From positions 310,001 to 374,000 of the forward strand of contig NZ_PQVF01000004.1 of assembly GCF_002920915.1 (NCBI RefSeq): a DNA stretch of 64,000 bases. Direction: 5' to 3'. Under the pieces are notes generated by a model that was not told the origin of the DNA, did no database searches, and worked only from the letters and a program-made list of their open reading frames with translations. This DNA is from Solitalea longa (lineage in GTDB: Bacteria > Bacteroidota > Bacteroidia > Sphingobacteriales > Sphingobacteriaceae). A program made the position numbers and the translations under genes. Below, piece after piece: positions 16,702-26,210 of the stretch. How positions within the stretch are numbered: position 1 is the stretch's first letter; each line of letters starts with the position of its first letter.

Positions 16702-18147
16702 ATGAAGCACAAGTATGAGTCGGAGCTCAACTCCTGGATTCAAAAAGAAAAGAAAGCTTTAGAGCTTATTAACGTCGTGGGAAAATTGTGGTACGACAAA
16801 TCGATCGAGCTAGTGATTTTCAGAAAACCTGTCATCGACATTGGTTCAAGCGAAATTCTTAAAAATCATTTGTACGCACAGGAAATCAGTCAAAAGCCCA
16901 TCACTATTGATGAAACTTTAGGTCTGGCCAAAGAAATTGAAAAAATTGAAATGGCTCCTTCCCGTATCGATCTGGGTCGTTTAGCGGAAGAATGGCTTAA
17001 AGAAAAACAATGGTTTGATACCATGGGTGGCTTTATAAAAGCAAAACTTGCCTCGCATATTGGCAAGAACAAAATTGACCTGAAGCCTAAAGATGTGGTT
17101 CTATTTGGATTTGGACGTATTGGTCGTATTGCTGCGCGCGAATTAATTGTTCAGGCGGGCAAAGGAGAACAACTTCGTTTAAGGGCTATTGTAACCCGCA
17201 GTAATACCGATGATGACATTATTAAACGTGCCGAATTATTACGCAATGATTCAGTTCATGGTCCTTTTTCGGGAACAATTGTAGAGGATCTATCAAATAA
17301 AGCCTTAATCATCAACGGTCAAACAGTGAACATGATTGCGGCTAAAGATCCTTCAGATATTGACTATACTCAGTATGATATTCACGATGCATTAATCATT
17401 GACAATACCGGTATTTCCCGTGATCGTGAAGGCTTGGGCAAACACCTGAAAGCAAAAGGCGTTGACAAAGTATTACTAACGGCGCCAGGCAAAGGTGACG
17501 TTCCGAATATAGTTTTTGGTGTTAATCAAGCTGAATTCAACGGCACTGAGACTATTTTCTCTTCAGCCTCATGTACAACCAATGCCATTGTTCCTGTATT
17601 GAAAATTGTTAGCGATAAATTTGGTATCGAGAAAGGGCATATCGAAACAGTGCACTCTTACACCAACGACCAGAATTTATTGGATAATTACCATAAGAAA
17701 TCTCGTCGGGGACGGTCAGCAGCCTTAAACCTTGTAATTACTGAAACAGGAGCTGATAAAGCCGTTTCAAAGGTTTTACCACAATTAGCAGGACGCTTAA
17801 CCGGCAATGCAGTTCGAGTACCTACTCCAAATGTTTCTTTGGCTATCTTAAATTTAACCTTAGATAAGAAGATCTCTAAAGATGAGATTAACCATGCATT
17901 GAAACATGAGTCGTTTCATGGTGAATTAGTTGAGCAGGTAGAATTTTCTATTTCAAACGAATCTGTTTCAAGCGACATGATCGGCAACTCACATGCTTCA
18001 ATCGTTGACGGACCGGCAACTATTGTTTCTAAAGATGGAAAATCGGTTGTTCTTTACGTTTGGTATGATAACGAATATGGCTACACTCGCCAGGTAATAC
18101 GTTTGGCTAAGCATATTTCAGGAGTTATTCGTTTGAGGTATTATTAG
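16702..18147 (+). CDS. gap: glyceraldehyde-3-phosphate dehydrogenase, long form
   Basis: 481 residues against about 335 for the common enzyme. The first ~130 residues form an extra helical, charged domain; then comes the normal NAD-binding start (DVVLFGFGRIGRIAARE), the catalytic SASCTTNA with Cys291, and the YTNDQN, RVPTPN and WYDNEYGYT motifs. This long type is known from gammaproteobacteria and Bacteroidota. It oxidises glyceraldehyde-3-P with NAD(P) in glycolysis or the reverse in gluconeogenesis. The work of the N-terminal domain is not known to me. Confidence 0.9.
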   Translation: MKHKYESELNSWIQKEKKALELINVVGKLWYDKSIELVIFRKPVIDIGSSEILKNHLYAQEISQKPITIDETLGLAKEIEKIEMAPSRIDLGRLAEEWLKEKQWFDTMGGFIKAKLASHIGKNKIDLKPKDVVLFGFGRIGRIAARELIVQAGKGEQLRLRAIVTRSNTDDDIIKRAELLRNDSVHGPFSGTIVEDLSNKALIINGQTVNMIAAKDPSDIDYTQYDIHDALIIDNTGISRDREGLGKHLKAKGVDKVLLTAPGKGDVPNIVFGVNQAEFNGTETIFSSASCTTNAIVPVLKIVSDKFGIEKGHIETVHSYTNDQNLLDNYHKKSRRGRSAALNLVITETGADKAVSKVLPQLAGRLTGNAVRVPTPNVSLAILNLTLDKKISKDEINHALKHESFHGELVEQVEFSISNESVSSDMIGNSHASIVDGPATIVSKDGKSVVLYVWYDNEYGYTRQVIRLAKHISGVIRLRYY

Positions 18148-18173
18148 AAAATGATCTAAATGATATTATAAGG

Positions 18174-18204
18174 AAACACCGATGCAAATTTGCATCGGTG
18201 TTTT
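18174..18204. terminator. terminator after the GAPDH gene
   Basis: An uninterrupted palindrome: AAACACCGATGCAAA and its complement TTTGCATCGGTGTTTT meet with almost no loop. Probably bidirectional, also serving the AHSA1 gene on the minus strand. Confidence 0.85.
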
Positions 18205-18233
18205 CATTTAGAGTAAATTATCCTTTCGGATGA

Positions 18234-18683
18234 TCAATTATCCGGAATTTCTGGTTCCACTAATTTTGCCAGTTTTTCTAAAGATTCCTGCCAACCCAAA
18301 TAACACATTTCGGCAGGTATCACTGATGGAATATTTTCCTGAATGATTTTAATTTCAGTCCCAACCAGTACCTTTTTCAACCATACTGAAGTGATCATTT
18401 CGCCAGGCAAATTGGGATCGTCAAATTTATCGGTATACTTAAAAAACTCACCTGGTTTAATCTCCAGGTATCTTCCACCAAAAGAATGACTATTGCCCGT
18501 TGAAAAGTTATGGAATGACATTCTAAAAGTACCATCAACTTTCACATCCATCTCATGTACCGTACAAAGAAATCCATAGGGCGGTAACCAGGATGCAATT
18601 GCAATTGCTTCGGTAAATGCCCGAAACACCTTTTCGGGGGCTGCTTTAAGCACACGATGTAAAGAGACACTGTTGTTTGACAT
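18234..18683 (-). CDS. SRPBCC/AHSA1-family protein
   Basis: 149 residues from the ATG at 18683 (SVSLHRVLKAAPEKVFRAFTE is the usual family N-terminus; an ATG at 18710 would add nine residues). START-like/AHSA1 fold with the P-x-K-V-F-R-A-F signature, FRMSFHNFSTG and FKYTDKFDDP. These proteins bind hydrophobic ligands; some are linked to Hsp90-like co-chaperones by name only. No ligand can be assigned. Monocistronic. Confidence 0.8.
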   Translation of the reverse strand: MSNNSVSLHRVLKAAPEKVFRAFTEAIAIASWLPPYGFLCTVHEMDVKVDGTFRMSFHNFSTGNSHSFGGRYLEIKPGEFFKYTDKFDDPNLPGEMITSVWLKKVLVGTEIKIIQENIPSVIPAEMCYLGWQESLEKLAKLVEPEIPDN

Positions 18684-18799
18684 ATTAAACTGATTTATAG
18701 ACTGTTGCACCTATAGATAATCACTAACACTCATAAATTTACAAATAACACAATGAATACACTATTTAAATTAGTTTAATCATTATTAATCTGTATAAT

Positions 18800-19783
18800 C
18801 TAGTATTCGGGTTGTACTGGCTTATTTCTTAGAATGTTTTCAATACTTGCCATTACTTTGGGCGTTAACTTCTCCACCACTTCTATTGCTCCCAGGTTCT
18901 GTTTCAATTGATCCACTTTTGATGCCCCTAAAATAACGGTGCTTACATTCGGATTTTTTAAACACCAAGCCAAGCCCAGTTGCGCCATCGGCACTTCCAA
19001 TTTTTCAGCCAATTGTCCCAAACGTTTTACTTTTTCAATGCGCTCCTTCACCAGGGTACGATTTTTTAGCCAGTCCATTCCTTCTATCGATAAACGTGTA
19101 TCTTTTGGATCGGCATTATTATACTTGCCCGAAAGCAACCCAGAAGCCAAAGGTGACCATATGGTAGTTCCCATACCAAAATCGCGGAACAATAGCGTGT
19201 ATTCCTTTTCTAATTTCTCACGTTCAAACATATTGTACTGCGGCTGCTCCATTAACGGACCAATTAAACCGTTTTTAGCGGCATAATAATGCGCCAAGGC
19301 GATCTCAACCCCACTCCACTCTGAAGTTCCCCAATACAAAATTTTACCCTGCTGAATTAGTGTGTTCATAGCCTGAACTGTTTCTTCAATAGGGGTGTTT
19401 TTATCTGGCCGGTGGCAAAAGAATAAATCAAGGTAATCAACTTGCAAGCGTTTCAATGCGGCTTCACAAGCTTCGAAAATATGTTTGCGGGATAAACCAC
19501 GTTGGTTTGGCAGATCCTTCTCCCATCCAAAGAAAACCTTACTCGAAACTATGTAGGTACTTCTCGACCAATCTTTAGATTTCAATATCTTACCTAAAAC
19601 CAATTCCGCTTTTCCACGGGCATAAATTTCGGCCCCGTCAAAAAAGTTCACTCCATGTTCATAAGCTGTGCTTAAAAGTGTGTCGGCAGTTTTGTCATCA
19701 ATTTGCTTTCCAAAGGTCAGCCAGGTTCCAAATGACAATGCACTTACCTGCAGGCCCGATTTTCCTAGTCGTCTGTATTCCAT
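18800..19783 (-). CDS. aldo/keto reductase, potassium-channel beta-subunit type
   Basis: 327 residues, complete (alpha/beta)8 reductase. The catalytic tetrad is visible as NFFDGAEIYARG (Asp and Tyr), SSKVFFGW (Lys) and FFCHRPD (His). The arrangement MEYRRLGKSGLQVSALSFGTW at the start and the STVILGASKVDQL NADPH-binding end match the Kv-beta/YghZ branch. It reduces aldehydes or ketones with NADPH, probably in detoxification. A KirBac-like channel gene occurs 26 kb away and is unlinked. Confidence 0.88.
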   Translation of the reverse strand: MEYRRLGKSGLQVSALSFGTWLTFGKQIDDKTADTLLSTAYEHGVNFFDGAEIYARGKAELVLGKILKSKDWSRSTYIVSSKVFFGWEKDLPNQRGLSRKHIFEACEAALKRLQVDYLDLFFCHRPDKNTPIEETVQAMNTLIQQGKILYWGTSEWSGVEIALAHYYAAKNGLIGPLMEQPQYNMFEREKLEKEYTLLFRDFGMGTTIWSPLASGLLSGKYNNADPKDTRLSIEGMDWLKNRTLVKERIEKVKRLGQLAEKLEVPMAQLGLAWCLKNPNVSTVILGASKVDQLKQNLGAIEVVEKLTPKVMASIENILRNKPVQPEY

Positions 19784-19885
19784 TTAATTATTTATTGAAT
19801 GATAGAATTAATTATCGAATTATATCAGGGATGATAGTTTTGCAACTACAATATACATGCTCTTCATTAATCTTTTAAAGCATTC

Positions 19886-19914
19886 TTTGTCATCTATTTC
19901 ATTTCCTACTTTTG
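19886..19914 (+). promoter_or_regulatory. promoter of the MFS transporter gene
   Basis: TTTG (19886-19889), a 17-base spacer, then TACTTTTG (19907-19914), an exact Bacteroidota -33/-7 pair. The ATG is 32 bases downstream. Confidence 0.65.
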
Positions 19915-19946
19915 GAGCTTAACTCTCCTCCTCCTTTTAACAGCAG

Positions 19947-21140
19947 ATGCAATATAAACGTAAAGAATTTATAGTTGTTTTAACACTTGGCTTATTAACT
20001 GCGCTCGGTCCTTTTTCCATTGATATGTATTTGCCGGCATTTCCTACGCTGGCATTGGCATTAAATAGCTCAATTGAACATATACAACTCTCATTAACAA
20101 GCTTTTTTATAGGCATTTCTTTCGGACAATTAATTTACGGTCCCATTACAGATCGTTTTGGAAGAAAAAAACCATTGATCTTTGGATTGGCAATTTATGT
20201 CCTGGCTTCTTTAGGCAGCTTATGGGTTCATAATGCCGAACAGCTAATTGCCTTAAGATTCATCCAAGCCTTGGGAGCCTGTGCAGGAATGGTGGTTTCA
20301 CGAGCAATGGTACGTGATATTTTTCCATTAACTGAATCGGCCAAAGTATTTTCAATGCTTATGTTGGTAATGGGCATAGCGCCAATTGTGGCCCCTACTG
20401 TAGGAGGTTTTATGTTGAAGCTGGGTGGTTGGCAGGCTATTTTCCTCACGCTTGCCGTTATTTCATTTTCCATGCTGTTAATGACGTTTTTTGTGCTTCC
20501 GGAAAGTAAAGCCGCCGACAGTTCCATTCAGTTAAAACTTTCATCCGTTATAAAAGAATATGGGGAAGTTATCCAAAACAGTATTTTCTTAAAATTTAGC
20601 GTTTTAGGCAGTTTGGTATCGGCCGGATTATTCTCCTACATAGCCGGATCGCCATTTCTTGCTATGAAGATCTATAAGATCTCTGCTGAAAACTACGGGT
20701 TACTATTTGGTTTAAATGCAATTGGGATAATTGGGGGAAGCCAGGTAAACAGGCTTCTTCTAAAGCGATTTGAAAGTATTCAAATTATTAAATCAATGGC
20801 CATTGTGATGATCATTTGTGCGATTTTATTACCGGTTTCGGCTTATTTTAATGCCCATATGACCGTGGTGCTGACCATTCTATTTTGTTTTATTTCTTGC
20901 TACGGTTTTATTAATCCGAATGCATCGGCCATCGCTTTATCCCCTTTCAGCAAAAACGCCGGTTTTGCTTCAGCACTTCTGGGTTCGTTGCAAATGTTGT
21001 TTGGAGTATTGGCTTCGGCCTGCATAAGTTTTTTTCATAACGGTACCGCCATGCCAATGATGTTCATTATATCTGTTTGCGGTGTTTGTGTATTCTTTGT
21101 TAGCCGTATAGCTGTTAAGGAGCAAATAAAGTTTGCTTAA
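19947..21140 (+). CDS. multidrug efflux MFS transporter, Bcr/CflA family
   Basis: 397 residues with twelve expected membrane segments. The family signature is clear: LGPFSIDMYLPAFP in segment 1, the loop 2-3 motif GPITDRFGRKKPL, and RFIQALGACAGMVVSRAMVRD in segment 4. It exports drugs or sulfonamide/bicyclomycin-like compounds, or amino acids, by proton antiport. The stop codon overlaps the end of the convergent gene by four bases. Confidence 0.88.
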   Translation: MQYKRKEFIVVLTLGLLTALGPFSIDMYLPAFPTLALALNSSIEHIQLSLTSFFIGISFGQLIYGPITDRFGRKKPLIFGLAIYVLASLGSLWVHNAEQLIALRFIQALGACAGMVVSRAMVRDIFPLTESAKVFSMLMLVMGIAPIVAPTVGGFMLKLGGWQAIFLTLAVISFSMLLMTFFVLPESKAADSSIQLKLSSVIKEYGEVIQNSIFLKFSVLGSLVSAGLFSYIAGSPFLAMKIYKISAENYGLLFGLNAIGIIGGSQVNRLLLKRFESIQIIKSMAIVMIICAILLPVSAYFNAHMTVVLTILFCFISCYGFINPNASAIALSPFSKNAGFASALLGSLQMLFGVLASACISFFHNGTAMPMMFIISVCGVCVFFVSRIAVKEQIKFA

Positions 21141-21709
21141 TACTGATATCGTTCAAGAACAACTGATTTTATTACGGCATCTCGCAGATCAAAATCAACG
21201 TGTTCTTCGTGTTCTCTATAGGCATCGAAAGACTCAAATTTATGAGCATGCCCGCTATGTGCTGCCTTAGCTCTTACAACTTCCTCTACCTTATTCTCAA
21301 TGTTGGTGTAGTCTGTAGTTTTTATTTTAGCAGGCTTTATCTCATTGGTATCAACCCTTACAATGGGCTTTTCGTGTTTAGGTTCTCTGTAGTCTCTTTT
21401 ATATTGAGGCTCTGCAGGTTGATCTGTTTTCGTTGAAGGAATCTCCATAAACTCTTCCATAATCACTTCAAAAGGAGATTTTTTTACAGGTGGCGGACCT
21501 ACAGTTTGATAGGGTGTTGCACTTTTAGATGGAGTTGGTTGCCCAGCCGGAGCCGACCATGTAGGTTTTGCTTTAGGTTGTGCAGTTGGAGAGTTTGAAA
21601 TTTCTTTAGAAGACTTTTTAGCTTTTTCCTTATTAGCCTGATTTAATCCACGTAAAATGGCAATTATGGCAAATATGATAAATGGAATAAACTCTTTGAA
21701 CTGCTCCAT
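21137..21709 (-). CDS. membrane-anchored protein of unknown function
   Basis: 190 residues. One N-terminal membrane segment (FIPFIIFAIIAILRGL) is followed by a long, disordered, Pro/Lys/Thr-rich stretch and a short C-terminal helix-forming part with a conserved look (FDAYREHEEHVDFDLRDAVIKSVVLERY). I do not recognise a family. It overlaps the MFS gene end by four bases, tail to tail, and lies just before smc on the other strand. Confidence 0.65.
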   Translation of the reverse strand: MEQFKEFIPFIIFAIIAILRGLNQANKEKAKKSSKEISNSPTAQPKAKPTWSAPAGQPTPSKSATPYQTVGPPPVKKSPFEVIMEEFMEIPSTKTDQPAEPQYKRDYREPKHEKPIVRVDTNEIKPAKIKTTDYTNIENKVEEVVRAKAAHSGHAHKFESFDAYREHEEHVDFDLRDAVIKSVVLERYQY

Positions 21710-21885
21710 GAACGATGTTTATAAAAAAATTCTACTAAAAATGATTTAGTAAATATATTTAAACCCTTTGAGCACACAAAAACATTCTGCTAAATTCGCA
21801 GTCCTTAAAATTGGGCAGGCAGGCAGAAGAAAATCAGTGTTATTTTAACTATCCGGCCCTGCTCAAATTAATTTTAAAAAACTGC

Positions 21886-24800
21886 ATGAAATTAACAAAA
21901 CTCGAGGTACGTGGATTTAAGAGTTTCGGAGATAAGATAACCATCAACTTCGATGAAGGCGTTACGGCCATTGTAGGCCCAAACGGCTGTGGTAAATCGA
22001 ACGTGGTGGATTCTATTCGCTGGGTACTTGGTGAACAAAGCGCCAAATACCTTCGTTCCGACAAAATGGAGAACATCATTTTCAATGGTTCGAGAACTCG
22101 AAAACCAAGTAACCTTGCTGAAGTATCGCTTACGTTCGACAATACAAAAAATGTATTGCCTACTGATTTTAGCAGTGTAACCATTACCCGTAAATTGTAC
22201 CGTAGCGGAGAAAGCGAATATCGTTTAAATGATGTAACCTGCCGCTTAAAGGATATTACCGACCTTTTTCTGGATACTGGCATTGGCCCTGACTCTTATT
22301 CTATCATTGAATTAAAAATGATTGAAGAGATGCTAAATAATAAAGATGGGTCGCGCCGTAATTTATTTGAAGAAGCATCAGGAATTTCGAAATATAAAAT
22401 CCGCAAAAAGCAAACTTTTAATAAGCTGAAGGATACCGAAACCGATTTGAATCGCGTGGAGGATATTTTATTTGAGATTGAAAAACAGCTCAAAACTCTG
22501 GAAACGCAGGCTAAAAAAACCGAGCGTTACTATCGGTTAAAAGAACAGTACAAAGAAGTAAGCACACAACTTGCTACTTTCCGAATTCAATCTTTTAAAA
22601 CATTATTAGAAGATATTGAAAAGGAGGAAATAGCTCACAATGACCAGCGAATGGGCTTTCAGGCGGAAGGGGATAAAATTGAAGCCCAGGTTCAGGCCGA
22701 AAAAACAGAAACTTTGGTAAAGGAAAAAAATCTTTCTGTTCAACAAAAAACCACTAACGATTTCGTAAACGGCATTCGGCAGTACGAAAACGAGAAAAAG
22801 GTTAAGAACGAACAACTTAAGTATCTTCAGGAAAAAGAAGCGAGGTTATCGGCTGAATTGATTAACGACAGAAACTGGCTTGAAGGAGCTAAAGAAACGT
22901 TGCTTCAGTTGGAAGAAAGTCGTGCTACTGAACAACAATCTTTAGACACCATTCAGCGGATTCTTGAAGATTTAAAGTTTGAACTGGAAGATAAACGAGC
23001 CGAGCAAACGGAGCTAAAAACTCAAGTGGACAGCCTGACTACCAAGAGCAGAAATTTGCAGGACGATATCTATAAAATCGAGAAGGAAAGAGATATCATT
23101 GAAATTCAGTTTGAATCGCTTCAACAGGAACTAAACCGAAATGAAGGCGAAACCCAGCAAAAGCAACAGGAGCTTGATGAGTTTAATGCTGCTATCAAAC
23201 GAACAAATGAAGCTTTTGCAGGTAAAGAAGAAGAGCTCAATAAAGCAATAGCCGAAGAAGAGGCTCTTCAGCAACGCATAGTTGAAACTGAAACGGAGTT
23301 GCAACAAACTAAAGATAAGATCTCGCAGGAAGGCCGAACGCTTGATGCAAAACAAAACGAATACAACCTTACCAAGAGTTTGGTCGATAATTTAGAAGGG
23401 TATCCAGAGTCGATTAAGTTTTTGCGCAAGAACGCGAGTTGGGCCAAAAACGCACCTCTCCTTTCTGATGTTTTCTTCTGTAAGGAAGATTACCGTATCG
23501 CGATAGAAAATTACCTGGAGCCTTACATGAATTACTATGTGGTTCAAAATCATGAAGAAGCTTTAGCTGCCATCAAATTATTAAGCGATGCTGCACGCGG
23601 AAGAGCCAACTTCTTCATTCTTGATTCCTTTTCGGCTTTTGATGCAAAGGATATTAAAACCACACCAGAAAACTGCATCCCAGCCCTTTCGATCATTGAA
23701 TCGGAAGAAAAATACCTAAAACTTTGTTCGTTCTTATTGAACAACGTTTTTATGGCTGAAAAGGATGAAGAAAATACCATAAAGGCAAACTCAGGTTCCG
23801 AAGCTGTTATTTTAAGTAAATCAGGTCGCTATTCGAAAACCCGTTTTAGTATGGCTGGCGGCTCAGTAGGTTTATTTGAAGGGAAGCGTATTGGTAGGGC
23901 TAAAAACCTGGAAGTATTGCAAAAAGAGATTACCAAACTGCAGGCTTTAATTACTGAATTAAAAGGTAAAACCGAGTTTTTAGCAGAAGATCTGCAACGA
24001 TTAAAAGGCAGCACCAAAGCCGGAATTATTGGCCAGTTGCGCCAGGAATTGAACAAGCTGAACAATGAGTTGGTAACATTGGAAGCTCGCCAGGAACAGC
24101 ATAAAAACTTCATCAGCAATTCAAATCTGCGCAAGGAAGACATCGAGCAAAAGATAAACAGCTATCGGAAACAACTAGCAGAAATTAACCCTCAGGTTGA
24201 TGAATTGACTGTTCAAAAGGAAGATACTTTAAAGCGCCTGAACACTCTTCAGTATGATTTCAATATCATTTCTGAAAGCGTAACTAAATATTCGAGCAAC
24301 TTCAACAACCAAAACATTGCGTTTCACCAGCAACAGAATAAACTATCGGTAATCCTTAAAGATATTGAGTATAAAAACAGTCAATCAAAGGTTGCGAGCG
24401 AACGCATTGAAAAAAATCAAGCAGAGCTAACTGATGCTAAGACGAAGATATCAGAGCTATTGCAAAACACAGATGAAGGTGATGAGAACCTGATCGCCAT
24501 GTATGAGCAAAAGGACAACCTGGAAAAAGCTTTAGTGGAAGCGGAAGAAGATTACTATAAATCGAAAGGAAAAATAAACGAGCTGGAGTCCTTTTTTAAT
24601 GAACTCCGCCGTAAAAAAGACAATATTGAAACGATCATTAATCAGTTACGCGACAAAAAAACGCATTTAATGATTGACATGAATGCCCTAAAAGAGCGTT
24701 TATCGGTTGAGTTTAGTATTGAGATCGATGATTTGATGGACCGACCATTGCCGGAAGAAAATGAAGAAGAACTGAAACAAAAGACGGATAGGGTCAAAAA

Positions 24801-25428
24801 TCAGCTGGATAATTTCGGGTCGATCAACCCAATGGCAATGGAAGCTTATAACGAGATGAATGAGCGTTATTTGTTTATCATCACACAAAAGCAGGATCTT
24901 TTGGATGCTAAAAATTCGTTAATGGATACCATCAACGAAATTGATGGAACGGCCAAGACCCAATTCTTTGATGCCTTTACCCAAATTCGCGATAATTTCC
25001 AGAAGGTATTCCGTTCATTATTTAATGAAGAAGATTCATGTGACTTGGTATTGGTTGATCCTAATGATCCGCTTGAATCAGATATCGATATCATAGCCCG
25101 CCCTAAAGGGAAGCGCCCATTAACGATCAATCAGCTATCAGGGGGAGAAAAAACCTTGACTGCGACTGCAATTCTGTTTTCGCTTTACCTGTTAAAGCCT
25201 GCTCCTTTCTGTATTTTCGATGAGGTGGATGCTCCTTTGGATGATACGAACATTGATAAGTTCAACAACATTATCCGCAAGTTTTCGGATCAATCGCAGT
25301 TTATCATTGTTTCGCATAACAAACGTACCATTGCCAGCACCGATATTATTTATGGTGTAACAATGGTAGAGCAGGGAATTTCACGTGTAGTTCCAGTGGA
25401 TTTGCGTAATGTGGAAAATGTAGCGTAA
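21886..25428 (+). CDS. smc: chromosome segregation protein SMC
   Basis: 1180 residues from the ATG at 21886; an earlier in-frame TTG at 21811 would add 25 unrelated residues. Walker A at residues 31-38 (GPNGCGKS), two long coiled-coils separated by the hinge (about residues 510-660), then the ABC signature LSGGEKTLTA and Walker B FCIFDEVDAP near the C-terminus. It is the ring-forming ATPase that compacts and resolves sister chromosomes, acting with ScpA/ScpB, which are not present here. Confidence 0.96.
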   Translation: MKLTKLEVRGFKSFGDKITINFDEGVTAIVGPNGCGKSNVVDSIRWVLGEQSAKYLRSDKMENIIFNGSRTRKPSNLAEVSLTFDNTKNVLPTDFSSVTITRKLYRSGESEYRLNDVTCRLKDITDLFLDTGIGPDSYSIIELKMIEEMLNNKDGSRRNLFEEASGISKYKIRKKQTFNKLKDTETDLNRVEDILFEIEKQLKTLETQAKKTERYYRLKEQYKEVSTQLATFRIQSFKTLLEDIEKEEIAHNDQRMGFQAEGDKIEAQVQAEKTETLVKEKNLSVQQKTTNDFVNGIRQYENEKKVKNEQLKYLQEKEARLSAELINDRNWLEGAKETLLQLEESRATEQQSLDTIQRILEDLKFELEDKRAEQTELKTQVDSLTTKSRNLQDDIYKIEKERDIIEIQFESLQQELNRNEGETQQKQQELDEFNAAIKRTNEAFAGKEEELNKAIAEEEALQQRIVETETELQQTKDKISQEGRTLDAKQNEYNLTKSLVDNLEGYPESIKFLRKNASWAKNAPLLSDVFFCKEDYRIAIENYLEPYMNYYVVQNHEEALAAIKLLSDAARGRANFFILDSFSAFDAKDIKTTPENCIPALSIIESEEKYLKLCSFLLNNVFMAEKDEENTIKANSGSEAVILSKSGRYSKTRFSMAGGSVGLFEGKRIGRAKNLEVLQKEITKLQALITELKGKTEFLAEDLQRLKGSTKAGIIGQLRQELNKLNNELVTLEARQEQHKNFISNSNLRKEDIEQKINSYRKQLAEINPQVDELTVQKEDTLKRLNTLQYDFNIISESVTKYSSNFNNQNIAFHQQQNKLSVILKDIEYKNSQSKVASERIEKNQAELTDAKTKISELLQNTDEGDENLIAMYEQKDNLEKALVEAEEDYYKSKGKINELESFFNELRRKKDNIETIINQLRDKKTHLMIDMNALKERLSVEFSIEIDDLMDRPLPEENEEELKQKTDRVKNQLDNFGSINPMAMEAYNEMNERYLFIITQKQDLLDAKNSLMDTINEIDGTAKTQFFDAFTQIRDNFQKVFRSLFNEEDSCDLVLVDPNDPLESDIDIIARPKGKRPLTINQLSGGEKTLTATAILFSLYLLKPAPFCIFDEVDAPLDDTNIDKFNNIIRKFSDQSQFIIVSHNKRTIASTDIIYGVTMVEQGISRVVPVDLRNVENVA

Positions 25429-25436
25429 AATTATTC

Positions 25437-25502
25437 AACCACAGATTTACACTGAATTCACAGAGTAAATAACTTCGTGAAACTCAGTGTAACTCTGTGG
25501 TT
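25437..25502. repeat. imperfect inverted repeat after smc
   Basis: Arms of 25 and 26 bases (25437-25461 and 25477-25502) are complementary except for two mismatches and one bulge, around a 15-base loop. It begins AACCACAGATTTACACTGA and ends CAGTGTAACTCTGTGGTT. It is not followed by a T-run, so it is more likely a repeat element or transcript-end hairpin than a classic terminator. Confidence 0.75.
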
Positions 25503-25538
25503 AATATCTTTCTTTTGTTCTAAAGCAACTTCTTCCTT

Positions 25539-26093
25539 ATGAAACCTACCTTCTTCCCTACTCCCGATGATTTTAGAAAATGGCTTGAACAAAACCACGA
25601 AACTTCAACAGAGTTTTTAGTTGGTTTTTATAAGGTTAACTCCGGAAAACCAAGTATAACCTGGCCGGAATCGGTTAATCAGGCTTTATGTTTTGGTTGG
25701 ATAGATGGAGTACGAAAATCGATTGATGAAGAAAGCTACTGCATTCGTTTTACTCCCCGCAAACCAACAAGTATCTGGAGTGGAATAAACATTAAAAAAG
25801 TGGAAGAACTTAGCAAACAAGGGCTCATGCAGCCTGCAGGACTTGCAGCATTTAAAAAAAGAACCGAAGCTAAATCAAGGGTTTATTCGTTTGAAAAGGA
25901 TCCTGTTAATCTTAGTGCCGAGTTTGAGAAAAAATTCAAAGCGAATTCGAAAGCCTGGGACTTTTTTCAGTCACAAGCTCCATGGTACAAAAAAAACGCT
26001 ATCCATTGGGTTATGGATGCAAAACAGGAGGTAACAAAACTTAAGCGTTTAGAAACATTGATCACCAAAAGCGCTGCCGGCGAAAGACGTTAA
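25539..26093 (+). CDS. YdeI/OmdA-family protein
   Basis: 184 residues with the YdeI (bacteriocin-protection/OmdA) pattern: WLEQNHETSTEFLVGFYK at the N-terminus, SVNQALCFGWIDG, RFTPRKPTSIWSGIN and a C-terminal Lys/Arg-rich helix (VMDAKQEVTKLKRLETLI). Members have been linked to resistance to antimicrobial peptides, but their biochemistry is not settled. It stands alone 110 bases after smc. Confidence 0.8.
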   Translation: MKPTFFPTPDDFRKWLEQNHETSTEFLVGFYKVNSGKPSITWPESVNQALCFGWIDGVRKSIDEESYCIRFTPRKPTSIWSGINIKKVEELSKQGLMQPAGLAAFKKRTEAKSRVYSFEKDPVNLSAEFEKKFKANSKAWDFFQSQAPWYKKNAIHWVMDAKQEVTKLKRLETLITKSAAGERR

Positions 26094-26210
26094 CGGTTTA
26101 ATGTTTCGGTTAATTTATTAAAGAAATAAGTAATTAATTTAATTTAAATTGATTATTGAATCTGAATTAAACATATTTGACCAGATTCCTAATTAATTTA
26201 TTCTAACAAT

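Noticed and set aside
18800-19783. Functional link between the Kv-beta-like reductase and the KirBac-like channel
   Set aside because: They are 26 kb apart on different strands, and bacterial reductases of this branch act without channels.
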